DNA of 15,939 nucleotides from DATJSN01 sp035504095 (lineage in GTDB: Bacteria; Planctomycetota; Phycisphaerae; WQYP01), in NCBI GenBank assembly GCA_035504095.1, contig DATJSN010000009.1:1-15939 (forward strand). Reading direction: 5' to 3'. This document shows, in pieces, positions 5,789-12,653 of this stretch. Below the pieces are notes generated by a model. It was given only the letters and a program-made list of their open reading frames with translations, made no database searches and was not told where the DNA came from. The position numbers and the translations under genes were made by a program. The first letter of the stretch is position 1; every line of letters starts with the position of its first letter.

Positions 5789-6907
5789 ATGAGAACAAAG
5801 CCGGATTCCATTACCAATGCCATTAAAAACGCACCGACCAGATGCGGTGCGGCATATCGATTCCTGGATAATTTTATTTTTATATCCGCGACAGCAAGCG
5901 TTCTGACCGGACAAACCTGGCGCTGGATGAGCTTGGACTTCGCCGGACAAATCACGGCGGCGGCCTTGCCGATTGTGTGGCTGGTTTCACTGATCTGCCT
6001 GGCGCTAAATAGGCGTGTAGGCCGGACGCCTGCCGGCGGGATGGAAGAGGAAAAATTGCGCAGAAAGTTGCGAATCAACCGGCTGCTTTTAATACCATCC
6101 TGGCTGGTGTTGCTGGTGCTGGCGATGAACACGGCGGACTATTTCCGGCTCTGGAAAATGGTAGACGGCGATTTGCCCTTTTGGATGCCGATGTGCCTGC
6201 CGGTGATGCTGGTTCTGGCGGCATGGCTTTTAGGCCGTCCGGATCAACTGCTGGCGGGCCCGGCTGGTAAGCCGGCAACAGAAGCGCTGCCTTTGGGCTG
6301 CCGATGGCGCGCCGGCCGGGCGCTGGATGCGGTTTTAATCGCGCCGGCAGCGCTACTGGTAATTTGGGTGTTCTTTTTTGAGTATCGGGCTGATCCACCG
6401 CCGAAAAACACGACGGTAGATGTGGCCGTGGTGTTGGGCAATCTGGTTTTACCGAACGACACGTGCGGTTTTATTATGCGAAATCGTGTGCTTGCCGCGA
6501 TCGAGCTGTATAAGCAGAAACGGGTCAGATACATCATCGTCAGTGGAAATGCCCCCAACGGAATTGACAATCTGGAGAACAATTCCACTCTGGCGATGGC
6601 GGCGTTGTGCCTGAGCAATGGAATTCCGGCGGACAAATTGATCCTCGATTTTCACGGTGATAACACGCGCTTCAGCGCGGAAAACGCGGTGCGCATCATG
6701 CGGGAAAATCACTGGACCAGCGTGGTCGGCGTAAGCTCGGATTATCATTTGCCGCGCATCGCGCTGGCCTTCGCCCAGCTTGGCGTGCACGCCTGGACGG
6801 TTCCGGCGATCAACGGTTACTGGTCCCAGAGCGACCCCAAATCCATGGTACGGGAATGGATCGCTTTGCCGACGTATTGGCTGAACACAACCTACCATCG
6901 GGAATAG
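5789..6907 (+). CDS. Multi-pass membrane protein with DUF218 (SanA/YdcF-like) domain
   Basis: The product has 372 residues. The N-terminal ~205 residues hold about five hydrophobic segments (near 26-45, 52-73, 98-117, 128-147 and 183-203) with basic loops. The C-terminal ~160 residues are a DUF218 domain: VAVVLGN opens it, then RNRVLAAIELY, YIIVSGNAP, a conserved-type SAENAVRIMRENH, and SSDYHLPRIALAFAQLGV. DUF218 proteins such as SanA and ElyC are tied to envelope integrity and peptidoglycan or lipid-carrier metabolism, but their biochemistry is not settled. A TGA lies in frame just before the ATG, so 5789 is the furthest possible start. The GAAGG motif touches the ATG and is too close to act normally. 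The following L,D-transpeptidase-like gene is tightly coupled, supporting a cell-wall role. Confidence 0.8.
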   Translation: MRTKPDSITNAIKNAPTRCGAAYRFLDNFIFISATASVLTGQTWRWMSLDFAGQITAAALPIVWLVSLICLALNRRVGRTPAGGMEEEKLRRKLRINRLLLIPSWLVLLVLAMNTADYFRLWKMVDGDLPFWMPMCLPVMLVLAAWLLGRPDQLLAGPAGKPATEALPLGCRWRAGRALDAVLIAPAALLVIWVFFFEYRADPPPKNTTVDVAVVLGNLVLPNDTCGFIMRNRVLAAIELYKQKRVRYIIVSGNAPNGIDNLENNSTLAMAALCLSNGIPADKLILDFHGDNTRFSAENAVRIMRENHWTSVVGVSSDYHLPRIALAFAQLGVHAWTVPAINGYWSQSDPKSMVREWIALPTYWLNTTYHRE

Positions 6908-6915
6908 GAGGCGAC

Positions 6916-7410
6916 TTGAACCTGCGCGATCCAAGAATCCGAGTGATTTTGGCAACCGGGGAACTGCGGCTTTGTGATGGGCCCGAACTGGTCAAAACGT
7001 ACCGATGCATCACGGGTTCCAATCATGGCGACAAGGAAAAAGAGGGAGACCGCAAAACGCCGCTGGGATGTTTCCGCGTGGTCTACAAAAATCCGCAGAG
7101 TAAATTTCATCTTTCGCTGGGATTGAATTATCCGGACGAATCGGACGCAAAACGCGGCCTTCAAACAGGCCTGCTGACCCGGGAACAATATGAGCGGCTC
7201 ATGGATGATTTGGCGCACGGCGACATGAACGATCCGGCGGTACAGGACCGTGTGTGGAAAACGCCGCTGGGCGGGGAGATTTTCATACACGGCGGCGCAG
7301 AAGGCCGTGATGGAACCGCAGGCTGCATGGCGCTGACAAACGCGGACATTGCGGAACTCTATCCGCTTTGTCCCGTGGGCACGCCTGTGGAAATTGTGGA
7401 ATCCATTTAG
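6916..7410 (+). CDS. L,D-transpeptidase (YkuD-fold) family protein, TTG start
   Basis: YkuD-type enzymes cross-link or modify peptidoglycan through a catalytic Cys. Visible here are a beta-rich N-terminus (RIRVILATGELRLCDG), GDRKTPLGCFRVVYKNP, FHLSLGLNYP, and the active-site stretch IHGGAEGRDGTAGCMALTN, with the His of HGG and the Cys of GTAGC. The usual S-H-G-C is replaced by T-A-G-C. I place the start at TTG 6916 because a perfect AGGAGG (6906-6911) sits four bases upstream, overlapping the TAG of the DUF218 gene. An ATG at 6856 is in frame but would lie inside that gene. The product is then 165 codons including stop. I see no signal peptide or membrane segment with either start, which is unusual for a periplasmic enzyme. 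Confidence 0.83.
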   Translation: MNLRDPRIRVILATGELRLCDGPELVKTYRCITGSNHGDKEKEGDRKTPLGCFRVVYKNPQSKFHLSLGLNYPDESDAKRGLQTGLLTREQYERLMDDLAHGDMNDPAVQDRVWKTPLGGEIFIHGGAEGRDGTAGCMALTNADIAELYPLCPVGTPVEIVESI

Positions 7411-7850
7411 CGGTTTACCGCAAGCACGTCGCAGCGTCGGAATTTATAGGCCCGCGCAGCCACGCCGATAAAGCGCGCCGGTAGAGAACAAAACGGTTCT
7501 TTAGTCGTATAAAACTATATGAATAATATGTTTTGCGCATCGCCTGTTGCCGGGCTATGCGCCGGAGGGCCGAGAAAAACGGTTTTTTCGCGGCGGCGCA
7601 CCTTTGATTTTCAGAACATAAAAGAGCGTCCCAGAAATTTTCAAAGCGCGTATTTTCTTATCACAACTTTAACAAGCGTCGATAGAAAATGTACACGTTT
7701 TGTTGTCCGGCTCTCAGCGATGTAGCAGGTCAGAGAGCCATGTGATGTGAAAAAACTGTTTGCAGATTTTCAACGACGAAGGAGTTATTCGTCTTTGGCC
7801 GGCGCGCATTAAACCGCGGCCGGCGGGGATGATCCGGAGGGGAACAGGTG
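7411..7850. other. 440-base interval without a convincing gene
   Basis: A frame from 7519 to 7725 is open but has no ribosome site and an unconvincing translation. The interval holds a weak hairpin AGAAC...GTTCT near 7485-7500, CCG-agaaaaa-CGG followed by six T (7571-7590, a poor terminator candidate), a perfect 7-pair hairpin GGCTCTC...GAGAGCC (7709-7715/7733-7739), and GACGAA-ggagtta-TTCGTC near 7775-7795. The last two lie in the probable leader of the next gene. Confidence 0.5.
7709..7739 (+). promoter_or_regulatory. Leader hairpin upstream of the DUF1444-like gene
   Basis: GGCTCTC (7709-7715) pairs with GAGAGCC (7733-7739) across 17 bases, about 110 bases before the start codon. There is no T-tract, so it is not a simple attenuator. 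It could be transcript structure or an operator. Confidence 0.3.
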
Positions 7851-9164
7851 ATGAAGAGTTGGAGAAAAATTTACGGCAATGGGTTCGCTCTGGAAATTCC
7901 ACTGGATTTTAACGGAATTCTCCAGGAAGACGGCAGGCTGGTTCTTGAAGATCCCGCCCGCAGTATACAAATGACGCTGGAAATGGACGCAACTGAATCA
8001 AAGGCAGAGGGACCTGGGAATCAGTTATCAGCCAGAGCCGGCATTCCGGTTCCCAAAAGCCCCAAACAAATGCAGGCGTTTATGCGGAACTGGGCAGGAC
8101 AGATCCATTCGGTTCGCGTGGCCGAGCAATCCAGGCGCATTCTCGGCACTCATCATATTGCGTGTACGGCCCAAGGCGTCGAGCGGCAGGGAATTCTCGC
8201 GGATTGGCTGCAGACCATCTGGCGGAAGGATTCGGCGATCGGCTGGCGCTTCTGGGCCGTGTTTCATTCAAATCAGATTGTTCTGATCACATGCCGGGGG
8301 TCGAAACAGGCGCTGGGATTTCTCAAACCAATCGTGGACGGCATTGTGGCGACCGTCAGCATCGGCGCCATGCCGGAGGTCATGAAAAAACCATTTATTC
8401 AGGCCGTCGTCGATCTGGCCAAAGAACACATGCCATCAACTTCCCTTTGCGCGATTGATGATGATACGCTGAGCATCGGTGGAATGAGGATCAAGGTTTC
8501 GCCGCTGCACGAGGCTTACCTGGAACAGCCCAATGAACTGGCGGAAAATGTCAAACGATTTTTTGATGAATTAATGGTGGAACACACGGATGATCCGAAC
8601 CAGACCAACGGCTGGCCGGGCATTCGCAACAAGGTCTATCCGATACTGGTTCCCAAAACCATGAGCGGATCGTTGACGACCAACGCTTACAAGGAAGACT
8701 GGATCAACGGGCTTGTGATTTGTTATCAGGTTCATGGTTCCAGCACGCTGGTTACCTACGCCGACTGCACACAATGGGGCGTCGATCTGGAGATGCTCGC
8801 ACAATATGCGTTGGGCAACCTGCAACGCATGACGCGGTCGCTGAGCATGACCGGGGGCACCAGCAACAACTACACCCTTTTCAGTTTTCCGCAGGAAGAC
8901 GCACTAAATTCTTCACGGATGCTTTTGCCGCTGGTGTACAAGCACCTGCAACCGCACCTGGGAAAAACGTTTTACATGGCCGTGCCAGACCGGGACATCC
9001 TGCTGGCTTTTTCCGCGGAAGAGCCGGCGACGGTAACCTGGCTGCGCCGGCAGGTGGAAATACGCTACGCCCAGGCGGCCCACCCACTGAGCGACAAATT
9101 GTTTTTGGTCACTCCGGATGGAATTGTGGGAGACGCAGCTCATCCGGAGCCGGAAACGCTGTAA
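7851..9164 (+). CDS. Two-part protein with a DUF1444 (YtpQ-like) C-terminal half
   Basis: The product has 437 residues from ATG 7851, preceded by GGAGGGG (7836-7842). A GTG at 7848 is the alternative. It has no signal peptide or membrane segment, so it is probably cytoplasmic. Residues ~1-175 look like a compact alpha/beta domain (FALEIPLDF..., later GWRFWAVFHSNQIVLITC), similar in feel to DcrB/PsbP-type folds, which is inference. Residues ~180-430 follow the DUF1444 layout: IRNKVYPILVPKT, TYADCTQWGVDLEMLAQYALGNL, a SFPQEDALNSSRMLLP segment, the FYMAVPDRDILLAFS strand, and a C-terminal LSDKLFLVTPDGIV. The function of DUF1444 is not known to me. It stands alone between a long leader and a terminator. 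Confidence 0.65.
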   Translation: MKSWRKIYGNGFALEIPLDFNGILQEDGRLVLEDPARSIQMTLEMDATESKAEGPGNQLSARAGIPVPKSPKQMQAFMRNWAGQIHSVRVAEQSRRILGTHHIACTAQGVERQGILADWLQTIWRKDSAIGWRFWAVFHSNQIVLITCRGSKQALGFLKPIVDGIVATVSIGAMPEVMKKPFIQAVVDLAKEHMPSTSLCAIDDDTLSIGGMRIKVSPLHEAYLEQPNELAENVKRFFDELMVEHTDDPNQTNGWPGIRNKVYPILVPKTMSGSLTTNAYKEDWINGLVICYQVHGSSTLVTYADCTQWGVDLEMLAQYALGNLQRMTRSLSMTGGTSNNYTLFSFPQEDALNSSRMLLPLVYKHLQPHLGKTFYMAVPDRDILLAFSAEEPATVTWLRRQVEIRYAQAAHPLSDKLFLVTPDGIVGDAAHPEPETL

Positions 9165-9178
9165 TCGTAAAAAAACCG

Positions 9179-9211
9179 GAATCCGAATCGCAGCGCATCA
9201 GGCGCGGATTC
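9179..9211 (+). repeat. Inverted repeat downstream of the DUF1444-like gene
   Basis: GAATCCG (9179-9185) and CGGATTC (9205-9211) are perfect inverted copies. A near-palindrome GGATTAAATTTAAATCC follows. It lies between the stop codon and the intrinsic terminator, and may stabilise or tune the 3' end. Confidence 0.35.
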
Positions 9212-9236
9212 ACGGATTAAATTTAAATCCTAAACC

Positions 9237-9291
9237 GCACCGGACCAGACGCCAGCCGTTTGCCTCGCGTTTGTGTTCCGGTGCTTTTTTT
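9237..9291 (+). terminator. Intrinsic terminator with a large loop
   Basis: GCACCGGA (9237-9244) and TCCGGTGC (9277-9284) form an 8-pair perfect stem across 32 bases, followed directly by seven T (9285-9291). It ends the DUF1444-like transcript and lies just before the 3' end of lpxB on the opposite strand. Confidence 0.75.
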
Positions 9292-9313
9292 ATTGGATGC
9301 GGCGTAAAGACGG

Positions 9314-10480
9314 CTATTTTCGCGCCATAATTTTGGCAACTTCAAGAGCCACGCGCCGCGACGCCGGCATTTGCCGGCAGAAAACTTCTATCGGAGCGGT
9401 GAGTTCTTCCAGGGCGCCAGACATTTCCCGGAGCCGTTGCGGGCTGTTCAATAAATCCAGGGTGGTTTGAATTAATTTCGCCGGTGAACCATAGAAAGGC
9501 ATGAATTCGGGAACCAGTTCTCGGTTGGCGAGAATATTAACCAGCGACATAAAGTGAGTCTGAACAAGAAATCTTCCGGCGAGATTCCATTTCCAGCGGG
9601 CAAGCGCGTAAAGAACGATCATGGGTTTATGCCACCGGGCGACCTGGAGCGTGGCGGTCCCGCTGACCGTAAGGACCAGATCGGCCCAGCTAATAATTGC
9701 GTCCGTGGCTCCGGTGCGGACTTCGGCGCGCGTGCCGGTTTGCCGCAGAAGCCGGCGAATCTGCCAGGCGCGCTCTTCATCGGCGGCGGCGGCGGCGAAA
9801 ATGCTGTTGGCGAAACGCCCTTTCACCGCTCGTACAACTTCCAACATGACGGGAAAATTGGCGTCCACTTCCGCGCGGCGTGAGCCGGGAAGAATGGCCA
9901 GTTTAACCAGACCGGCGGGGAGCGGAGGGTCCAGTTGCGCCGACTCGGCATCAGGGCCGGCTATGGGCCGGTCAAAAAGCGGATGGCCGACATACACCGC
10001 GTGCAGGCCTTTTTGCTGGAAATAATTTTCTTCAAACTCAAGTACGCAACAAAGCGTGTCCACGACATGACGCAATTCGTTTGTGCGCCAAGCGGCCCAG
10101 GCCCAATGCTGGGGCGCGACATAATAACAAACGCCTATACCGGCGCGCCGGGCCAGCCGCGCGACTCGAACGTTTACCGTCGGGGAGTCGATGGGAATAA
10201 CCACGGCGGGCCTTTCGATGGCGAACTGTTGCTTTACCTGTTCGAGGAGTTTGGTCCAGTAACCGATTTGTTTGACAGCGCCCAGCAGCATGGCGGAATG
10301 TCGTGTCGGATTGGCCAGGAGGCGGCATCCGGCGGCGGCCATTTTATCTCCGCCGATGCCGACAAACCGCGCCGTTGGAAATTCCTGGCGCAGCGCAGTG
10401 ATCAGGGCGGCGCCCAGAGCATCGCCGCTGTGTTCAGCGGCGGAGAGAAAAAAAATCGGGCTTTTGGTTGAAGATTCCAT
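9314..10480 (-). CDS. lpxB: Lipid-A-disaccharide synthase
   Basis: LpxB (GT19 family) joins UDP-2,3-diacylglucosamine and lipid X to form the lipid A disaccharide at the inner face of the cytoplasmic membrane. The 388 residues match the family's usual length. Landmarks in order are LSAAEHSGDALGA (12-24), VGIGGDKM, PIDSPTVN, YYVAPQHWAWAAWR, YVGHPLFD, LPGSRRAEV, VSGTATLQVA, and MSLVNILANRELVPEF near the C-terminus. The Gln in SGTATLQ stands where Glu is usual. I start at ATG 10480 (MESSTKSPIFF). An in-frame GTG at 10516 adds 12 residues not expected in the family. No other lipid A genes adjoin it here. Confidence 0.95.
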   Translation of the reverse strand: MESSTKSPIFFLSAAEHSGDALGAALITALRQEFPTARFVGIGGDKMAAAGCRLLANPTRHSAMLLGAVKQIGYWTKLLEQVKQQFAIERPAVVIPIDSPTVNVRVARLARRAGIGVCYYVAPQHWAWAAWRTNELRHVVDTLCCVLEFEENYFQQKGLHAVYVGHPLFDRPIAGPDAESAQLDPPLPAGLVKLAILPGSRRAEVDANFPVMLEVVRAVKGRFANSIFAAAAADEERAWQIRRLLRQTGTRAEVRTGATDAIISWADLVLTVSGTATLQVARWHKPMIVLYALARWKWNLAGRFLVQTHFMSLVNILANRELVPEFMPFYGSPAKLIQTTLDLLNSPQRLREMSGALEELTAPIEVFCRQMPASRRVALEVAKIMARK

Positions 10481-10653
10481 TCGCCAAGTTCTCTTGCCAA
10501 ACCAGAGAAAGAACACTAACCGAATTGCTCCAAAAGTGGAAAATTAATCGCTTTAGAGACTCCGGAAAAACGGTTTGGAATTTGTTGGGGATATAGCATT
10601 AAAAAGACCGATAAAATATAATGTTTTGAGGCGCTAGGGCAAAAGAATAAGCC

Positions 10654-10700
10654 ACCCTGGCAATGAAGTAATTCAGGGTTTCATACAGGCGGGTATGAAA
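10654..10700 (+). promoter_or_regulatory. Two tandem hairpins upstream of the PilZ gene
   Basis: The first is ACCCTG (10654-10659) with CAGGGT (10674-10679), extendable by AAT/ATT with a two-base bulge. The second is TTTCATAC (10679-10686) with GTATGAAA (10693-10700), a perfect 8-pair stem around AGGCGG. They share base 10679. The sequence includes GGGCAAA nearby, but the rest of the c-di-GMP-I riboswitch core (for example ACGCAAAGC) is absent, so I do not call a riboswitch. Confidence 0.4.
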
Positions 10701-10702
10701 GC

Positions 10703-10731
10703 TTAACAAGGACTTATAAACTCCATAATAT
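10703..10731 (+). promoter_or_regulatory. Candidate promoter for the PilZ gene
   Basis: TTAACA (10703-10708), a 17-base spacer and TAATAT (10726-10731); an overlapping CATAAT gives a 15-base spacer instead. It directly follows the hairpins and lies about 70 bases before the start codon. The -10 match is only moderate. Confidence 0.35.
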
Positions 10732-10801
10732 TTCGTAAACTTTAAGGGCAGACAGGTTCGATAATCTCTGGAGCAGAAATTCTTATGCGCGGAGCAGTGC
10801 A

Positions 10802-11242
10802 GTGAGCACAACGATTTTGACGCAGGCAGAACGGCGTGAAATAGTCTCGGTCATCAATGAGCTTAAAGAGCACGGGCAAATATTCGGCCGGCGCCATCGC
10901 CGCCGGAGCATCGATCAACTCATGTGGCTGAAGCGATTGCCGCGGCCGGACAACCCACGAGCGGCGGCGTTCAAGATTCACAGCGATGATGTCTCGCTGC
11001 AGGGAATCGGTTTTCATACGCGCCGCCGGCTTTATAAAAATGAACACGTCGTGATTCCACTGCAATTCCGCGAAGGCGGCGGCATGCTGGTGCTTTCCAA
11101 AGTTCGTTTCTGTCGCGAGTTGCCAAACGGCGAGTATCGCGTCGGGGCCGAATTCGCGGATAAACTTGCCGATCCCGGCTGTAAAGAACGCATCCCGCCT
11201 AAGTGGCTCAAAAGCGCCTGGGGAAGCGAAGTAGAAAAATAA
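10802..11242 (+). CDS. PilZ-domain protein (probable c-di-GMP binding)
   Basis: The product has 146 residues from GTG 10802, with GGAG (10791-10794) seven bases upstream. A short helical N-terminus leads to an Arg-rich RRHRRR stretch (30-35), which fits the RxxxR half of the PilZ signature. The second half, DVSLQG (63-68), matches D/NxSxxG. The following beta strands (EHVVIPLQF, KVRFCRELPNGEYRVGAEF) complete a PilZ barrel of usual length. Such proteins bind cyclic di-GMP and transmit it to motility, polysaccharide or adhesion machinery. No partner is encoded next to it, so the output is unknown. Confidence 0.82.
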   Translation: MSTTILTQAERREIVSVINELKEHGQIFGRRHRRRSIDQLMWLKRLPRPDNPRAAAFKIHSDDVSLQGIGFHTRRRLYKNEHVVIPLQFREGGGMLVLSKVRFCRELPNGEYRVGAEFADKLADPGCKERIPPKWLKSAWGSEVEK

Positions 11243-11281
11243 ATCAAGAGTTCAGACGTCAAACCATTCGAATACTAAGAT

Positions 11282-11308
11282 GTGCCCCGGTAATTTTCGC
11301 CGGGGCAC
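11282..11308. terminator. GC-rich hairpin between converging genes
   Basis: GTGCCCCGG (11282-11290) and CCGGGGCAC (11300-11308) form a perfect 9-pair stem around taattttcg. It sits about 40 bases after the stop codons of both the PilZ gene (plus) and the histidine-rich gene (minus). Neither side has a T-tract, so it may act as an RNA-protecting or weak bidirectional terminator. Confidence 0.5.
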
Positions 11309-11348
11309 CGCGACTCTGTGTATCTCTCAGCGGTCACATCGATGGGAG

Positions 11349-11687
11349 TTACTTTTTCACCGGCACCGGGCCGTGATCGTCGCAATGATCGCCATGCGGA
11401 TGATGCAAATGGCCGTCCACAAGGTAATCCACGTGATCGCCGTGCGGCACCTGCGGATGTCCACAGTTGGGCCCGTGCTTGTGTTTTTCACCCTTAATCG
11501 GGTTGCATTTATCCGGATTGGTTTCACTGACTTCAATGACATGCTCGTCAACATGACCATCATGCGGGTGATGCAGATGGCCGTCGTGAAGGTAATCAAC
11601 GTGACCCTTGTGTTCAATCTTCGTATGGCCGCAATCGGGGCCATGCTGGTGGGGATGATTTTCATGGATTTTACATTTGTCGCTCAT
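11349..11687 (-). CDS. Histidine-rich metal-binding-type protein with two internal repeats
   Basis: The product has 112 residues from ATG 11687. GAAGGAGTCAATC precedes this ATG, whereas upstream ATGs in the same open frame have no such site. Two copies of a His/Asp/Cys unit are visible. The first is HGPDCGH followed by HVDYLHDGHLHHPHDGHVDEH. The second is HGPNCGH followed by HVDYLVDGHLHHPHGDHCDDH. They are joined by VIEVSETNPDKCNP. Family members are common in bacteria and are often labelled 'zinc transporter permease', but there is no membrane segment here. Binding of zinc or another transition metal in the cytoplasm, as a store or buffer, is the reasonable inference. The upstream region is AT-rich with inverted repeats, which would suit a metal-responsive repressor. 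Confidence 0.8.
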   Translation of the reverse strand: MSDKCKIHENHPHQHGPDCGHTKIEHKGHVDYLHDGHLHHPHDGHVDEHVIEVSETNPDKCNPIKGEKHKHGPNCGHPQVPHGDHVDYLVDGHLHHPHGDHCDDHGPVPVKK

Positions 11688-11751
11688 GATTGACTCCTTC
11701 GATTTGCAGTTGGTGGGACTGCATAAAGTCAACAGGCCCCCAACACCCATA

Positions 11752-11790
11752 TAGGTTATACAAAGTATTATATATTGTAAATGACACAGA
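11752..11790 (-). promoter_or_regulatory. AT-rich promoter/operator region of the histidine-rich gene
   Basis: On minus the sequence includes TATAAT inside a run of TATA units about 85 bases before the ATG. TACAA and TTGTA form an inverted repeat across 11 bases (plus-strand agtattatata between them). This could be an operator for a metal-sensing repressor, but it matches no Zur or Fur consensus that I can confirm. Confidence 0.3.
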
Positions 11791-11831
11791 TATAGGTAAA
11801 AAGACGCATCGGCATGGCGCCACAAGTCGGA

Positions 11832-11859
11832 TTGTGAAAAAAGCCGCCTGCTTTAAAAT
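11832..11859 (+). promoter_or_regulatory. Promoter for the lipoprotein gene
   Basis: TTGTGA (11832-11837), a 16-base spacer and TAAAAT (11854-11859) resemble a sigma-70 promoter, 36 bases before the ATG at 11896. Confidence 0.5.
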
Positions 11860-11895
11860 CGCCTCCGACCGGGCAATCCTTTCGTGAGGTGTTTT

Positions 11896-12648
11896 ATGCC
11901 GACTGGTTTGCAGAGCGTCTTTCTAACCGCGTTCACCGGGGTGATGTCGCTCGCCGCGGGCTGCGCCGTGCCGCTGGCGTCGGATCAGCCGATCGCTCCG
12001 CAACACAGCGTGGTGATTGACACAAGTTTTGCCGGGGCGTGGCAGTTCACCAACCATAAGCCCGGTGACGACAGCACGTTTGTATTAACGCTGGTTGTTT
12101 ATCCCCTGGATGAAAAAGAGTTCCTGATCAACTGGTTCACATGGAATCTTGATGACGGCGATATCGAAAACCCGACCCTGGCCGCGACGATGCGCGCCTG
12201 GCAACTGGACATCAACGGACAGACCTGCCTGAATTGCCAGATTTTTTTGCCGACGCTCTTGTCCGGTCCGAAATATCTTGCCGATGATCTGAAACATTTC
12301 GCTGCTGACGCCAACACCAGTTCCTATGATGCGGTCCTGAACCGTTCCGTTACTCAGGCGCTGAGCAACAGCGGTTTTGCCCGCGTTTACATTCTCGCGC
12401 TGGTTGATAAGGTGCAAAACGACGCCATCGATGTATATCCGCTGATGGACCCCGGCAACGAAAAGAACAGTCCCCTGCCGCCAAATGGATTTGGATCTTC
12501 AAAAGAGCTTGAGCAGTTTCTCTTAAGCCCGGCGGGACAAAAACTGCTTTCGGCAAAAATTAATTTCAACCGCGATGTCATGGAATTTACGCGGATTGAC
12601 CCACAAAGTTTGCCCAGGGCCATTGGTGGAACGAACGATAATTTTTAA
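11896..12648 (+). CDS. Putative lipoprotein of unknown function
   Basis: The product has 250 residues from ATG 11896, chosen because GAGGTG lies four bases upstream; a GTG at 11884 is the in-frame alternative. A hydrophobic N-terminus ends in SLAAGC, a lipobox-like site with Cys 23, so the protein is probably lipid-anchored at the outer or inner membrane. The mature part starts with a disordered Pro/Gln stretch, then a beta-rich region (FAGAWQFTNHKPGDDSTFVLTLVVYPLDEKEFLINWFTW...), with a C-x-x-C pair (CLNC), and a helical C-terminal third. I recognise no family. It converges with the next gene with only five bases between stop codons. Confidence 0.72.
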   Translation: MPTGLQSVFLTAFTGVMSLAAGCAVPLASDQPIAPQHSVVIDTSFAGAWQFTNHKPGDDSTFVLTLVVYPLDEKEFLINWFTWNLDDGDIENPTLAATMRAWQLDINGQTCLNCQIFLPTLLSGPKYLADDLKHFAADANTSSYDAVLNRSVTQALSNSGFARVYILALVDKVQNDAIDVYPLMDPGNEKNSPLPPNGFGSSKELEQFLLSPAGQKLLSAKINFNRDVMEFTRIDPQSLPRAIGGTNDNF

Positions 12649-12653
12649 ATTGC

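Larger units (their letters stand above)
10481..10801. other. Divergent intergenic region between lpxB and the PilZ gene
   Basis: These 321 bases carry no gene that I can support. They contain AT-rich stretches near 10595-10625, two tandem hairpins (10654-10679 and 10679-10700) and a candidate promoter reading towards the PilZ gene. The upstream promoter of lpxB must also lie here, but I cannot fix its boxes. Confidence 0.5.

Noticed and set aside
7519..7725. A 68-codon plus-strand frame upstream of the DUF1444-like gene
   Set aside because: No ribosome site, unconvincing composition, and its end overlaps the leader hairpin. I treat the interval as non-coding.
9554..10471. Several long plus-strand frames opposite lpxB
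   Set aside because: LpxB motifs on minus are unmistakable. The plus frames arise from GC-rich codon bias.
10637..10720. A possible c-di-GMP riboswitch before the PilZ gene (GGGCAAA present)
   Set aside because: The second conserved half and the GAAA tetraloop arrangement are missing, so only unspecific hairpins are reported.
11688..11825. N-terminal extension of the histidine-rich protein
   Set aside because: The frame is open but the extension is hydrophobic and Cys-rich with no ribosome site, whereas GAAGGAG directly precedes the ATG at 11687.
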